Below are positions 46,737 through 56,362 of a stretch of 64,000 nt of DNA, piece after piece (position 1 is the stretch's first letter; each line of letters begins with the position of its first letter). The translations under genes were made by a program, and so were the position numbers. The stretch lies in assembly GCF_018619475.1 (NCBI RefSeq), contig NZ_JAHFZG010000018.1:1-64000 (forward strand), given 5' to 3'. Under the pieces are notes generated by a model. That model was given only the letters and a program-made list of their open reading frames with translations, was not told the origin of the DNA and searched no databases. Source of the stretch: Rhodomicrobium sp. Az07 (GTDB taxonomy: Bacteria; Pseudomonadota; Alphaproteobacteria; Rhizobiales; Rhodomicrobiaceae).

Positions 46737-47618
46737 TTGGATAAGGCGGACGAGCGCCTGCGCTGGGGCACAGAGCAACGTCTGGAGTTCATTGAGTTTC
46801 GTACCTTTTGGGAAGGGGGAATTCGCCGCGGCGACATCACCGGGCAATTCGGCGTTTCCGTCCCTCAGGCCTCCAACGATCTGGCGCTTTATCAACGTCT
46901 GGCGCCGCTTAACCTGCGTTACGATGCAAGCGAGAAGCGCTATGTGCCCACGGCCGAATTCGCGCCGCGCTTCATGAAGCCGGACGCGGACCGCTATCTC
47001 GATCAACTCTGGTGTGTCGCCGATGGGCTCATCGGCCTCGACGAGACGTGGATCGTGCGCGCGCCGGAGGCGGGCGTCGTACCGGTGCCGAGGCGCCGCA
47101 TCGATTCCTCAGTTCTGAAGCGCCTCGTCGGTGTCATCAGGGATCGACGTTCCATCGAGATCCTCTATCAATCCATGACATCGAGGCGCACGGACGGACC
47201 CATCTGGCGACGCATCACCCCCCACGCCTTCGCGCATGACGGGATGCGCTGGCATGTGCGGGCCTTCTGTCACATGGATAAGAAGTTCAAGGACTTCCTG
47301 CTGTCGCGTTGCCGCGAGGTGCGCGCCGAATGCGAACCAGGCGCGGCTGCCGCCGACGATCGGCTATGGCATACGCTTTTCACGGCGGTTCTGGTTCCCA
47401 ATCCCGAACTTGCGCCAAGCCAGCAGCAAACCATCGCGCTCGACTACGGGATGCAGGATGGGGAGGCCCATATTCCCGTCAGGTACGCGCTGCTCTACTA
47501 TTTCAACAAACGCATGCGTCTCGACGTGCCGGCGGGCATCGACAAACCGGCGGAGCGGCCGGTCGTTGTGGCAAATATCGAGGCATTCAGGCGCGCGCTT
47601 GCCGAGGCATCGGGTTAA
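46737..47618 (+). CDS. WYL-domain transcriptional regulator, CapW/BrxR-like
   Basis: 293 aa, TTG start at 46737 with AGGGAGA seven bases upstream. N-terminal winged helix: EQRLEFIEFRTFWEGGI, FGVSVPQASNDLALYQ and LAPLNLRYDASEKRYVP, a pattern close to the BrxR/CapW regulators of BREX and CBASS phage-defence loci. The WYL domain spans about 135-200; the WYL triplet itself is W172-H-V, followed by FKDFLLSRCREV. The C-terminal WCX-like extension follows. These proteins repress defence genes until a ligand, perhaps nucleic acid, binds. No BREX or CBASS gene is nearby. Family resemblance is good; the ligand and targets are inferred. Confidence 0.8.
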   Translation: MDKADERLRWGTEQRLEFIEFRTFWEGGIRRGDITGQFGVSVPQASNDLALYQRLAPLNLRYDASEKRYVPTAEFAPRFMKPDADRYLDQLWCVADGLIGLDETWIVRAPEAGVVPVPRRRIDSSVLKRLVGVIRDRRSIEILYQSMTSRRTDGPIWRRITPHAFAHDGMRWHVRAFCHMDKKFKDFLLSRCREVRAECEPGAAAADDRLWHTLFTAVLVPNPELAPSQQQTIALDYGMQDGEAHIPVRYALLYYFNKRMRLDVPAGIDKPAERPVVVANIEAFRRALAEASG

Positions 47619-47647
47619 TCAGATCGGTGCGCCTCGGCTGCAAATGT

Positions 47648-47896
47648 TCAGTGTCGCCCTTCCTTCTGCTGCTTGGCTGTCGCGCCCTCACGCTCCTTCT
47701 TTTTCGTCTGGCGAAGGTTTTCGCGATTTTTCTGCGGGCTGTTCCGGTTCGACGCGCCTGCCTCGTTAAGCGCGATTGCCACCGCCTGCTTGCGCGATTT
47801 GACGGGCTTCCCGCTTCCCGACTCCAGCTCGCCATGCTTGTATTCGTGCATCACGCGCTCGACGACTTCCTTCTGGTCGGCTGATTCCTTTGCCAT
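47648..47896 (-). CDS. DUF6496 domain-containing small protein
   Basis: 82 aa. The core VMHEYKHGELESGSGKPVKS followed by RKQAVAIALNEAG is the DUF6496 pattern, found in many proteobacterial small basic proteins. The tail is a run of charged residues (RQTKKKEREGATAKQQKEG). Function unknown; it is likely to be nucleic-acid associated because of its charge. It lies in a minus-strand row of small genes with a tiny membrane protein and a KGG-type stress protein. Confidence 0.8.
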   Translation of the reverse strand: MAKESADQKEVVERVMHEYKHGELESGSGKPVKSRKQAVAIALNEAGASNRNSPQKNRENLRQTKKKEREGATAKQQKEGRH

Positions 47897-47942
47897 TGGA
47901 CTGACCTCCGGAGGTGAGCGGCCTCGGGCCGCTCACCGCGCT

Positions 47943-48122
47943 TTAACGACTGTCGTACATCTGCTCGCGGTCGCGGGTATTTTCGCTCCTGCGGACGAGC
48001 GGGGTGTTCTGGCGTTCGCGCCGCTTCTGCATGAAGCGAGCGAAATGCACACCCGCGAACACGAGCACGATGCCGAGCGTCATGAAAGCGAGTGTTGGAA
48101 TGATGTATTCGTTGCTGATCAA
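47943..48122 (-). CDS. Small single-pass membrane protein (59 aa)
   Basis: Read directly from the strand: TTG start at 48122 with a strong AGGGAGGA sequence six bases upstream, stop at 47943. It begins MISNEYIIPTLAFMTLGIVL, has one transmembrane helix, and then a basic cytoplasmic tail (FARFMQKRRERQNTPLV) ending DREQMYDSR. No family is recognised. Strong ribosome binding, a clean helix and a positive-inside tail support a real gene despite the rare start codon. Confidence 0.65.
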   Translation of the reverse strand: MISNEYIIPTLAFMTLGIVLVFAGVHFARFMQKRRERQNTPLVRRSENTRDREQMYDSR

Positions 48123-48278
48123 AGGCTTTCCTCCCTGTTGGCCGCTGATTTCGGCACCCTGTCAGAGGGAGGAACGCGGGGCGATGTTGATTGATCCGCA
48201 AAAAAGGCGTTTTTGCAAAAAGACCAACGCCATTGTGTCAATAATTAATTTAAAATACTTTGCAATCCGGGCAAAAAA

Positions 48279-48300
48279 AGCGGCGGATCGAACCGCCGCT
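48279..48300 (-). terminator. Rho-independent terminator after the KGG protein gene
   Basis: AGCGGCGG (48279-48286) pairs perfectly with CCGCCGCT (48293-48300) around a 6-base loop. Read on the minus strand, the stem is followed by a run of seven T (complement of 48273-48279). It ends the transcript of the small stress-protein gene just upstream. Confidence 0.85.
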
Positions 48301-48313
48301 CCTTTCTCTAACC

Positions 48314-48511
48314 TTACTTATTCTCGTGGCTCTGTTGACCAGCTTTCACATGCTGCTCGTGCGTTCCGCCCTGCGGGGAACGGCTATCCTGGCCACCCTG
48401 TGACTGTCCGCCGTGGGACTGCTCGGCACCCTTCCTGCCTGCTTCGGAGGCGCGCTCCGGATTGTCCTTGAAGTTACCGAGATTTTTATCCTCAGGCCGT
48501 TTTTCTTCCAT
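48314..48511 (-). CDS. KGG-domain stress-induced protein (Con-10 like)
   Basis: 65 aa from the ATG at 48511; an in-frame start 8 codons upstream is less likely. The motif NFKDNPERASEAGRKGAEQS is the Con-10/KGG (general stress protein) repeat, normally F-x-x-x-P-E-x-x-x-E-x-x-x-K-GG/A. The rest is hydrophilic, rich in Q, G, S and H (GGQSQGGQDSRSPQGG), which fits a disordered desiccation- or stress-related protein. It has its own terminator. Confidence 0.85.
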   Translation of the reverse strand: MEEKRPEDKNLGNFKDNPERASEAGRKGAEQSHGGQSQGGQDSRSPQGGTHEQHVKAGQQSHENK

Positions 48512-48926
48512 GACGTACACTCCCAACTGGAACATGCGACTTTGTTTTCGTATCGCGTAGGAAGGAAAGGCGCTGGAGCGCGGTAGGTTCCGTGGAGAGG
48601 TTCGGAAAAGTATCGTCTCGGCCTGACGTCGCAGTCAGGAAAGTATTTCGAACGATAGAAGAAGGCGCGTTTCAATTACTGCGGATGGTTCGGCGAATGC
48701 TGGATGCGTCTTCGCATTTGTGACGCCTGCGGATGAAACCAGAGTTCTTATCCTTTGGAGTGTGACGCCTGACTTGGCCGTATGCGTCCTACTGTGACGA
48801 TTGCTACGCGGTGCCGGAATTGTCGCTTTCGGGACAGAAGGGAACCTTCGCGGCGTCCTGACCCGAGGCAAGAATAAGGCGGCCAAGGCCGCCCTTTCAT
48901 TGCCGGAAGGATCGGGAACGCGTCGC
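48512..48926. other. Intergenic stretch between the KGG gene and the matrixin gene
   Basis: About 415 bases. No supported gene on either strand. The part near 48512-48640 should hold the KGG gene promoter. A perfect GGCGGCC/GGCCGCC hairpin near 48878-48893 lies after the matrixin stop but lacks a T-run. Confidence 0.4.
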
Positions 48927-49691
48927 TCAACGGCTCGCGGGCGCGCCATAGAGGCGTTGCACACCCGCGATGTCGGAGGGCTGCAACGTCCGCACCCGCT
49001 CATCGTAGCGATAGCCCATGATCGCGCCCGTCGCGTCGGGATGGTCGAGGCCGATGGCGTGGCCCACCTCGTGCGTGAAGGTGTGACGGAGGTCGTATAT
49101 ATTGAGATTTCCGTCGAAGCCGATCTTCCAGGGCGATTTCGGATTAAGGCAGACATAGGCCTGCTCGATCGCGACGGCGTCGCCGCCATGGGCAATCGGC
49201 GCGCGTCCGCTCTGCGCTCGCATACCAGGCTTGCCGAGCGCCATGGCTACGGGCGTGGCGACGCCCTTTTCGCTGCGATAGCTGAGATTGGCGAAGGCGC
49301 GCCCTCCGGGATCGTCCGCCGCACCGATGACGATCTTGGCCGCGCCAGGATCGGAAACCTCTTCGAACGCGATGTTGGCGGCACTCTCCCAGGTGCGCAG
49401 GGCCTCGCGCAGCTCGCTCTTTGCGGCCTGCTCCTTCACGTCTGGCGAAACCGCAACGATGTCGGCGAACGGGCGCATACGCGCGCAATTGCTTGGGCTG
49501 AGGATGCTTCGATTGCTTTGGACCCTGTACGGTGCGGAAAGAAGTGTATAGGTGATAACGGTCTTCTTGCCCGGTTCTTCCGGCGACCAGCGCATGGGGC
49601 GGTCATCCACCTGCAAGAGCACCCCAGCCTGTGTTGCTTCCGCATTTCCGACGCAAAGCGCCAGAATGCCCATCAGCAAAGCTCGTCTCAT
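48927..49691 (-). CDS. Matrixin-like zinc metalloprotease, exported
   Basis: 254 aa. Signal peptide MRRALLMGILALCVGNAEA. The zinc motif HEVGHAIGLDH gives H207, E208, H211 and H217, and the Met-turn is in AIMGYRY (M225), the pattern of M10A/matrixin peptidases. The tail SDIAGVQRLYGAP is also typical. No pro-domain cysteine switch is obvious. It would act outside the cytoplasm on unknown proteins. It stands alone on the minus strand, divergent from the ExbB operon. Confidence 0.85.
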   Translation of the reverse strand: MRRALLMGILALCVGNAEATQAGVLLQVDDRPMRWSPEEPGKKTVITYTLLSAPYRVQSNRSILSPSNCARMRPFADIVAVSPDVKEQAAKSELREALRTWESAANIAFEEVSDPGAAKIVIGAADDPGGRAFANLSYRSEKGVATPVAMALGKPGMRAQSGRAPIAHGGDAVAIEQAYVCLNPKSPWKIGFDGNLNIYDLRHTFTHEVGHAIGLDHPDATGAIMGYRYDERVRTLQPSDIAGVQRLYGAPASR

Positions 49692-49980
49692 TTCAACCTA
49701 CTTACTTCCCCTGCCCCCGCAGGATTAAGCGACACCGCCATTTACTCACGCTTAACGCTAATAAATCAAGAACGTGATTGGCCACATGGTGAATGCAAAC
49801 CTTGGGCCAAACCCGGCGACCGCAGTCTGTTACGGCTTGTGAGGGGAGAAATCCGACTTGTCCCGGTCGTGTTTTCGCGGAAGCCAAGGTTGCGAAGTCG
49901 TGCCTCATGGGGCATAGCTTCAGGTGCGGTGGCCGCCTTGCCGGCCTGCGATCCGAACGCAACTTCCAAGAGAGAGCAGC

Positions 49981-50646
49981 ATGGATCATCTCGCGATTGG
50001 CGACCTGTTAGCAAATGCCGATCCCGTCGTCAAAGGTGTGATGGCGATTTTGGTTATTGCGTCCATCGCCTGCTGGACGATCGCGATCGAAAAGCTGGCA
50101 CGCTTTCTCGCCTTCTCCAGGGAAGTCGCCGCGCTTGAGCGCGCAAATCCGGCGGGCGGCGCGTCGCCCTCATGGCTTGTCGAGCGCATGCGCCAGATCG
50201 TGGACGAGGAGCCCCGCTCCAGTGGCGAACGGCCGTCCGAGTTCAGCGCGCGGCTCGAAAAAAGCTTGCATGTCGAAGCGGCGGCGCAGTTGCAGCGCCT
50301 CCAGGCCGGGCTTCCCTTCCTCGCGACGGTTGGCTCGACCGCGCCTTTCGTCGGCCTGTTCGGCACCGTGTGGGGCATCATGCGAAGCTTCGCGGGTATC
50401 GCGGCGGCAAAGGATACGAGCCTCGCCGTGGTGGCGCCGGGCATCGCGGAAGCGCTGTTCGCGACGGCTGTCGGCCTTTTTGCTGCCATCCCCGCCGTCA
50501 TCTTCTACAATCAGAGCAATGTGATGCTTGGCCGCGTAGCCGAGCGCCTGTCCGCCGCCTCGACGCGCTTCGCGAAGCTCCGGGTTTACGGGGCGGGGCA
50601 AGGCGAAGCGCCGCGCGAGCCTGTGCTGGCTCAGGCGGGGCGCTGA
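49981..50646 (+). CDS. exbB: MotA/TolQ/ExbB-family proton channel subunit
   Basis: 221 aa. Three transmembrane helices: GVMAILVIASIACWTIAIEK, FLATVGSTAPFVGLFGTVWGIM and ALFATAVGLFAAIPAVIFYN. The middle motif APFVGLFGTVWGIMRSF is shared by ExbB and TolQ. It uses proton flow to energise a TonB-type protein. It is first in an ExbB-ExbD-TonB operon. Since no TolB or Pal gene follows, ExbB is the better name than TolQ. Confidence 0.9.
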   Translation: MDHLAIGDLLANADPVVKGVMAILVIASIACWTIAIEKLARFLAFSREVAALERANPAGGASPSWLVERMRQIVDEEPRSSGERPSEFSARLEKSLHVEAAAQLQRLQAGLPFLATVGSTAPFVGLFGTVWGIMRSFAGIAAAKDTSLAVVAPGIAEALFATAVGLFAAIPAVIFYNQSNVMLGRVAERLSAASTRFAKLRVYGAGQGEAPREPVLAQAGR

Positions 50647-50682
50647 GATGGTGGTTCGGTGCGCCGACAGGGCGAGGGCTGA

Positions 50683-51192
50683 ATGGCAGGTTTGATCCCC
50701 GGAGATGGGTCGTCGCGCCCGCAATCGAAGATCATGGCCGACATCAACGTCACGCCCATGGTGGACGTGATGCTCGTGCTGCTGGTGATCTTCATGGTGA
50801 CGGCGCCGCTGCTTATGGCGGGCGTGCCGGTGCAATTGCCGAAGACGTCCGCGCAGAAGATCGCCAAGCCCGAAAAACCCGTGATCGTGTCGCTTACGGC
50901 CGAGCGCCGCCTGTATATCCGCGACGAGGAAGTGAACGCCGGTTCGCTGATCCCGCGCCTGTCTTCGATCCATGCGGCGGAAGGCGACGGCTTCGTGTTT
51001 CTTCGCGCCGACAAGACGATCCCTTACGGCGAGGTGATGGAGCTTCTGGGGCGCCTCGACGCGTCGGGCTACAAGCGTATCTCGCTGTTGTCGGAGGCGT
51101 CCGCCGAAAGCGCGCCCGCTGGCTCGCTCCCTCAAAAAGACGCGGCAGCCCCGCAGGCCTCGCACGGTCCGCATCCGCCCGCGCCGCGCTGA
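50683..51192 (+). CDS. exbD: ExbD/TolR-family biopolymer transport protein
   Basis: 169 aa. One transmembrane helix, MADINVTPMVDVMLVLLVIF, contains the essential membrane aspartate (DVMLVLL), the proton-conducting residue. A periplasmic domain follows, with VIVSLTAERRLYIRDEEV and YGEVMELLGRLDASGYKRISL. The C-terminal tail is long and proline/alanine-rich. It lies between exbB and tonB. Confidence 0.9.
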   Translation: MAGLIPGDGSSRPQSKIMADINVTPMVDVMLVLLVIFMVTAPLLMAGVPVQLPKTSAQKIAKPEKPVIVSLTAERRLYIRDEEVNAGSLIPRLSSIHAAEGDGFVFLRADKTIPYGEVMELLGRLDASGYKRISLLSEASAESAPAGSLPQKDAAAPQASHGPHPPAPR

Positions 51193-51196
51193 TCCG

Positions 51197-51904
51197 ATGA
51201 CCCGCGTCCGCCTCGCATCCGCGCTTGCCGCACTCGCCCTCCATGCAGCGCCCTTGGCGTTGCTGATGACCGGCGCCCCAGACCTCGACACGAACGCGAT
51301 CCAGTCCGGCGCGGGGTTCGACGACCTGACCATCGTCGCCACCATCTCGCTCGACGATGTGGAAAGCATCGGTCCCGATGCGGTGAACATTGAGCAGAGC
51401 GCGGCGTCGGCCGGAAGCGAGCAATCGCCGCCGCCCGAGCCGGAGCCGGTGCAAGAGGCCGAAAAGATCGAGGTGCCGCAGGAGGAGGCCGAGGTCACTC
51501 TGCCGACCAAGGAGGAGGAAAAGCCGGAGAAGCCGCAGGAGCGAGCGCCGTCCACACCCGCGCCTTCGAGCGCGGCGCAGGACGAAGCCCGCGCATCGAC
51601 ACGCGCCTACGAGGCCCGCCTCGCCCAGCTTCTCGCCGCCTATAATCAAAAGGTCCATCAGGCGCTCATGCGCAATGCGGCCCGGCCGAAGAACCGGGAA
51701 CGGGGTCGCGTCCTGCTCGAACTGACCATCGCGCCGACGGGGGAGCTTTTATCGCACCGCGTGGTGAAAAGCTCGGGCGCGCGCGATCTCGACGAGACGG
51801 CGATGGCGTCGCTGAAGCGCGCTGCGCCGTTCCCGCCGATCCCGGCCGACATCGCGAAAGGGCCGCGCACGCTGCTTGTGCCGTTCGATTATTCGTCGAA
51901 CTGA
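51197..51904 (+). CDS. tonB: TonB-family energy transducer
   Basis: 235 aa. A short N-terminal hydrophobic segment (LASALAALALHAAPLALL) anchors it in the inner membrane, an acidic-proline linker (EQSPPPEPEPVQEAEK, LPTKEEEKPEKPQERA) spans the periplasm, and the C-terminal TonB domain has RGRVLLELTIAPTGELLSH and LDETAMASLKRAAPFPPIP. It carries energy to TonB-dependent outer-membrane receptors, none of which is in this window. Confidence 0.9.
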   Translation: MTRVRLASALAALALHAAPLALLMTGAPDLDTNAIQSGAGFDDLTIVATISLDDVESIGPDAVNIEQSAASAGSEQSPPPEPEPVQEAEKIEVPQEEAEVTLPTKEEEKPEKPQERAPSTPAPSSAAQDEARASTRAYEARLAQLLAAYNQKVHQALMRNAARPKNRERGRVLLELTIAPTGELLSHRVVKSSGARDLDETAMASLKRAAPFPPIPADIAKGPRTLLVPFDYSSN

Positions 51905-52055
51905 AGTGTCGGCCCATTTGCCCTTCGCGGCGCGATGCCTGACGAAACTGTCAGAAAGCCCCGGAGAGCCTTTTCAGGAGTGGGCGTTCATCCTATCTTG
52001 CCTGGAAATGCCGCTGATCGCGTCATTGGTGGCGGCAATGCGGGAGGACGGCAGC

Positions 52056-53492
52056 ATGACCACTCTTGAGGCTCCGGATGTCAAACCGCAGACCCGCCTT
52101 GCCGAGGTTCTGGATCTCCAGCGCGCGGCCTTTCTGCGCGACGGTGCGCCGAGCCTCAACGAGCGCCGCGACGACCTCAAGCGCCTTATCGCCGCAATCA
52201 AGGAAAACGTCGACGCCATCGCGACGGCCATTTCCGCCGATTTCGGTTCGCGCTCGAAGCAAGAGTCGATCGTCGCCGATACCTGGCCCGTGGTGGCGGG
52301 CGCACGCAACGCCGCGAAGCACTTGCCGGGCTGGATGAAGCCGAAGAGCGTCGGCGTCGGCATCGAGCTTCTGCCGGGGCGGGGGCGTATCCTTTATCAG
52401 CCGCTTGGTGTTGTTGGCATCGTCAGCCCGTGGAACTACCCGTTCCAACTCGCTATCGCGCCGCTGGTCGCGGCCCTCGCCGCCGGCAATCGTGTCATGC
52501 TGAAGCCATCGGAGTTGACGCCGCGCACGTCGGAATTTCTGGCCGGGTTTCTCGCGAAGCTTTTCCCGGAAGAGAAGGTCGCGACGGTGCTGGGTGGCCC
52601 CGAAGTCGGCGCGGCGTTTTCCGCGCTGCCTTTCGATCATCTCTTCTACACCGGCTCGACCGAGATCGGCCGCCGCGTCATGCGCGCCGCCGCCGAAAAC
52701 CTGACGCCGGTCACGCTCGAACTGGGCGGCAAGTCGCCGTGCATCATCAACGCTGACGCAGACCTCGCCGCCGCCTGCCGAAGCATCGCGTTCGGCAAGC
52801 TTCTGAACGCCGGACAGACGTGCATTGCGCCCGACTACGCGCTGGTCCCGAAGCCGATGCTCGGCGATTTCGTCGCGGGTCTCGAAGCCGCGATCCGCGC
52901 GCTTTACCCCACGCTTCGCGACAATCCGGACTACACAAGCATCGTGAATGCGCGTCACTATGCCCGTATCGCGCGGCTCGTGGATGAGGCGCGCGAGCGC
53001 GGGGTGCGCGTCGTGGAGATCAACCCGGCGGCTGAGAAGCTCGCGCCCGAGGCCCGGAAATTCGCGCCCACACTGGTTGTGGACCCGCCCGCCGACCTCG
53101 CAGTGATGCGCGAGGAAATTTTCGGGCCGGTGCTCCCGATCCTGTCATATGACGCGTTCGACGACGCCATCGCGTTCGTGAACGCGCGTCCGCGTCCGCT
53201 TGCGTTGTACTATTTCGGCGTGGGTACGGCGGGCCGCGACCGCGTGCTTGCGCGGACCACATCCGGCGGAGCGGCGGTCAACGAAACGCTACTGCACGTC
53301 GCGGCGGAGAACCTGCCGTTCGGCGGCGTCGGTGCTTCCGGGATGGGCGCCTATCACGGCGAGGCCGGGTTCCGTACATTCAGCCACGCGAAGAGTGTGT
53401 TTTTGCAGAGCCGCCTCAACGCGACCAACCTGCTGCACCCGCCCTATGGCCGCGCCGCTGATTTCATGCGCAAGTTTCTGGTCGGGCGATAG
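52056..53492 (+). CDS. Aldehyde dehydrogenase (coniferyl-aldehyde dehydrogenase type)
   Basis: 478 aa from ATG 52056 with GGGAGGAC six bases upstream; the frame is open further upstream without homology. NAD-dependent ALDH superfamily: the general base E222 in VTLELGGKSP, the catalytic C256 in NAGQTCIAPDY, the cofactor motif FYTGSTEIGR, and the NFP-like segment EIFGPVLPILSY. The C-terminal SHAKSVFLQSR is typical of the coniferyl-aldehyde/ALDH3 branch. It oxidises aromatic or fatty aldehydes. It is convergent with obgE. Confidence 0.9.
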   Translation: MTTLEAPDVKPQTRLAEVLDLQRAAFLRDGAPSLNERRDDLKRLIAAIKENVDAIATAISADFGSRSKQESIVADTWPVVAGARNAAKHLPGWMKPKSVGVGIELLPGRGRILYQPLGVVGIVSPWNYPFQLAIAPLVAALAAGNRVMLKPSELTPRTSEFLAGFLAKLFPEEKVATVLGGPEVGAAFSALPFDHLFYTGSTEIGRRVMRAAAENLTPVTLELGGKSPCIINADADLAAACRSIAFGKLLNAGQTCIAPDYALVPKPMLGDFVAGLEAAIRALYPTLRDNPDYTSIVNARHYARIARLVDEARERGVRVVEINPAAEKLAPEARKFAPTLVVDPPADLAVMREEIFGPVLPILSYDAFDDAIAFVNARPRPLALYYFGVGTAGRDRVLARTTSGGAAVNETLLHVAAENLPFGGVGASGMGAYHGEAGFRTFSHAKSVFLQSRLNATNLLHPPYGRAADFMRKFLVGR

Positions 53493-53533
53493 CGGCGCGG
53501 GGCGTTTTGCGCCCACGAGTTGCCGGGCGCTCG

Positions 53534-54577
<1,044 letters not shown>

Positions 54578-54651
54578 TTAAGGAGATTTGCGCTCCGACG
54601 CAAGCGACACGGTGAGGTTTTTCAACCCCGCAGGAGGATTCGCCGATTTGG

Positions 54652-54867
54652 TTAGTCGGCGCGCTCAAGATTGACCGCCTTCGGACCTTTGCCCTTGGGG
54701 TCCGGCTGGGTTTCGTAAGTCACCCGCATGCCCTCGTCGAGCAGCCCGACGCCCGAGCGTTCGACCGCAGAGATGTGAACGAACACATCCTTGCCGCCCT
54801 CGTCCGGCGTGATAAAACCGAAGCCCTTCGCCTGATTAAAGAATTTGACCGTTCCGGTCTGGCGCAT
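54652..54867 (-). CDS. Cold shock domain protein (CspA family)
   Basis: 71 aa from the ATG at 54867, preceded by GAGGAG. An in-frame start 16 codons upstream would read across that site and is rejected. Single-stranded nucleic-acid motifs RNP1 (KGFGFI) and RNP2 (VFVHIS) are intact. The C-terminal PKGKGPKAVNLERAD is usual for alphaproteobacterial CspA. It acts as an RNA chaperone. A leader region of unclear length precedes it. Confidence 0.93.
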   Translation of the reverse strand: MRQTGTVKFFNQAKGFGFITPDEGGKDVFVHISAVERSGVGLLDEGMRVTYETQPDPKGKGPKAVNLERAD

Positions 54868-55385
54868 GGGATGACACTCCTCTTCCCCAACGAACAAAAC
54901 ATGGTCTCGCGCCATGTTTTAACCTATGCGAGCAAGCGGTATCGGGGGAAGTCATGCGTATCCTGGTCCGCTATTGCGGCATTCTATTAAACGCGCAGTT
55001 CCACGGGTTCCGATATTTGCCCGATTGCGGCGGATTATGCGCGAAAGGCCCGAATTCGTAAAGTGTCGAGCGATAAGTTTTCAAACACTTTTGGACAACT
55101 TGCGACGACTGGTGCTGAACAGCATCAGTTATTCGGGCTGTAGTCCGAGGGGAATAGGTCGTCTTTTTCGCGTGGGCGGCGGAACTGTTCCCCGCGAAAC
55201 CGGGGAGGAGCGAGCCAGTGGGGTCCGGCGTGGCGTCCGGCGCGGCGGCCGAAACGAAAAACACCCGCCGTATCGCCACGGCAGGCGCTCAGGTCGATGT
55301 CGAGCGGGATAGCAATGCCAGCTCGCAGGATTCCGACATTTGAGCGGGAGCCTCGCGGCACCCGTCGCCATAATGTCAAAATCGA
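54868..55385. other. Intergenic stretch between cold-shock gene and atp operon
   Basis: About 520 bases. No gene is supported on either strand: the open frames overlap one another and have no family features. No tRNA or hairpin with a T-run is seen. It must contain the promoter and perhaps a regulatory 5' leader of the cold-shock gene, as well as the 3' end of the atp transcript. Confidence 0.4.
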
Positions 55386-55871
55386 CTAGTGAAGGCGCTT
55401 CTTGATGCGGTCAAGACTGGTGGCGATTGTGTCGTCGGCGATCTTGCCGGTAACCTTGTGCTGAAGAAGCTGTTCCGCAGCTGAAACCGCGAGTTCTGCC
55501 GCTTGCGCTCGGATCTGTTTGCGAGCCTTTTCCTCTTCAAGCTTGATCTTCTGCTCGGCGACGGTCAGGCGCCGGGTGATCAATTCATCGAACGAAGCCC
55601 GGGCTTCCGAAGCGTAGGCGGCCGCTTCCCGCTCGGCCTGAGCGATGATTTCCTGCGCTTCGACCTCTGCGTTTGCCGTCCGGCGCCTGTAATCCGCCAG
55701 AAGCGTCTCGGCCTCGGCGCGGAGCTTCCTCGCTTCTTCCAGCTCCCGGCCGATGGCGGCGGAACGCTGGTCAAGCGCTTTCAAAGCCATTCCGGGAACG
55801 TTGTAGTAAAGGATGAGGCAGATGAAGAGCACGAAGGCAATAGCAACCCAGACTTCAGGATCCATCAACAT
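55386..55871 (-). CDS. atpF: F0F1 ATP synthase subunit b
   Basis: 161 aa. An N-terminal membrane helix (VWVAIAFVLFICLILYY) followed by a long charged coiled coil (AIGRELEEARKLRAEAETLL) that forms the peripheral stalk. It ends with the DELITRRLTVAEQKIKLEEE-type region and KKRLH. With b' it makes a heterodimer, the arrangement found in photosynthetic and alphaproteobacterial enzymes. Last gene of the F0 operon; the F1 genes are not in the window. Confidence 0.95.
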   Translation of the reverse strand: MLMDPEVWVAIAFVLFICLILYYNVPGMALKALDQRSAAIGRELEEARKLRAEAETLLADYRRRTANAEVEAQEIIAQAEREAAAYASEARASFDELITRRLTVAEQKIKLEEEKARKQIRAQAAELAVSAAEQLLQHKVTGKIADDTIATSLDRIKKRLH

Positions 55872-55876
55872 GCTAT

Positions 55877-56362
55877 CTACTCCTTCGATCTCTGACGAAG
55901 CGCATCGCGAACCTCGTTTTCGGTGACGTCGATGCCCGCCAATTCCTTGACGATGTCGCTGACCACATCTGCGGTCATGGCTTCCATCTGGCCGGACGCC
56001 TTTTCGAGGACGGCCTTGACCTTTGTCTCGGTTTCAGCGGCCTTGGCCGCAAGCTCCGTTTCGAGCACCCGCCGCTTTTCGCCAAGTTCGGCTTCGAGCT
56101 TTTCGCGAGCGCTGCGGATCGTCCCGTTGCCCTTCGCCTTGGCGTTGGCGAGTTCGGTCTCGTAGCGTTGAGCTTCCTGATCGGCCGAAGCCTGAGCCTC
56201 GCGAGCGGCCGAGAGATCACCGCCGAGTTTCGTCTTGCGGTCGGCAAGCACTTTCGCAATGCGCGGCAGCGCGAGGCGGGAAAGCGCGATATAGAAAAGC
56301 GTGAAGATGATCGCCAGCCAGATCAACTGGGGTGCGAAATCGCCGGGTTGCAGTTGTGGCAT
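55877..56362 (-). CDS. atpF2: F0F1 ATP synthase subunit b'
   Basis: 161 aa. Begins MPQLQPGDFAPQLIWLAIIF, the characteristic b' start, followed by one membrane helix and a coiled coil (RKTKLGGDLSAAREAQASAD). It lies five bases upstream of the b gene on the minus strand. Presence of separate b and b' genes is standard for alphaproteobacteria. Often labelled atpG or atpX. Confidence 0.95.
   Translation of the reverse strand: MPQLQPGDFAPQLIWLAIIFTLFYIALSRLALPRIAKVLADRKTKLGGDLSAAREAQASADQEAQRYETELANAKAKGNGTIRSAREKLEAELGEKRRVLETELAAKAAETETKVKAVLEKASGQMEAMTADVVSDIVKELAGIDVTENEVRDALRQRSKE

Noticed and set aside
14108-47618. DUF262 protein and WYL regulator as parts of one defence system
   Set aside because: They are more than 30 kb apart with core genes between and no shared operator; no reason to connect them.
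48878-48893. GGCGGCC/GGCCGCC hairpin after the matrixin gene as terminator
   Set aside because: Two-base loop and no T-run; not a convincing Rho-independent terminator.
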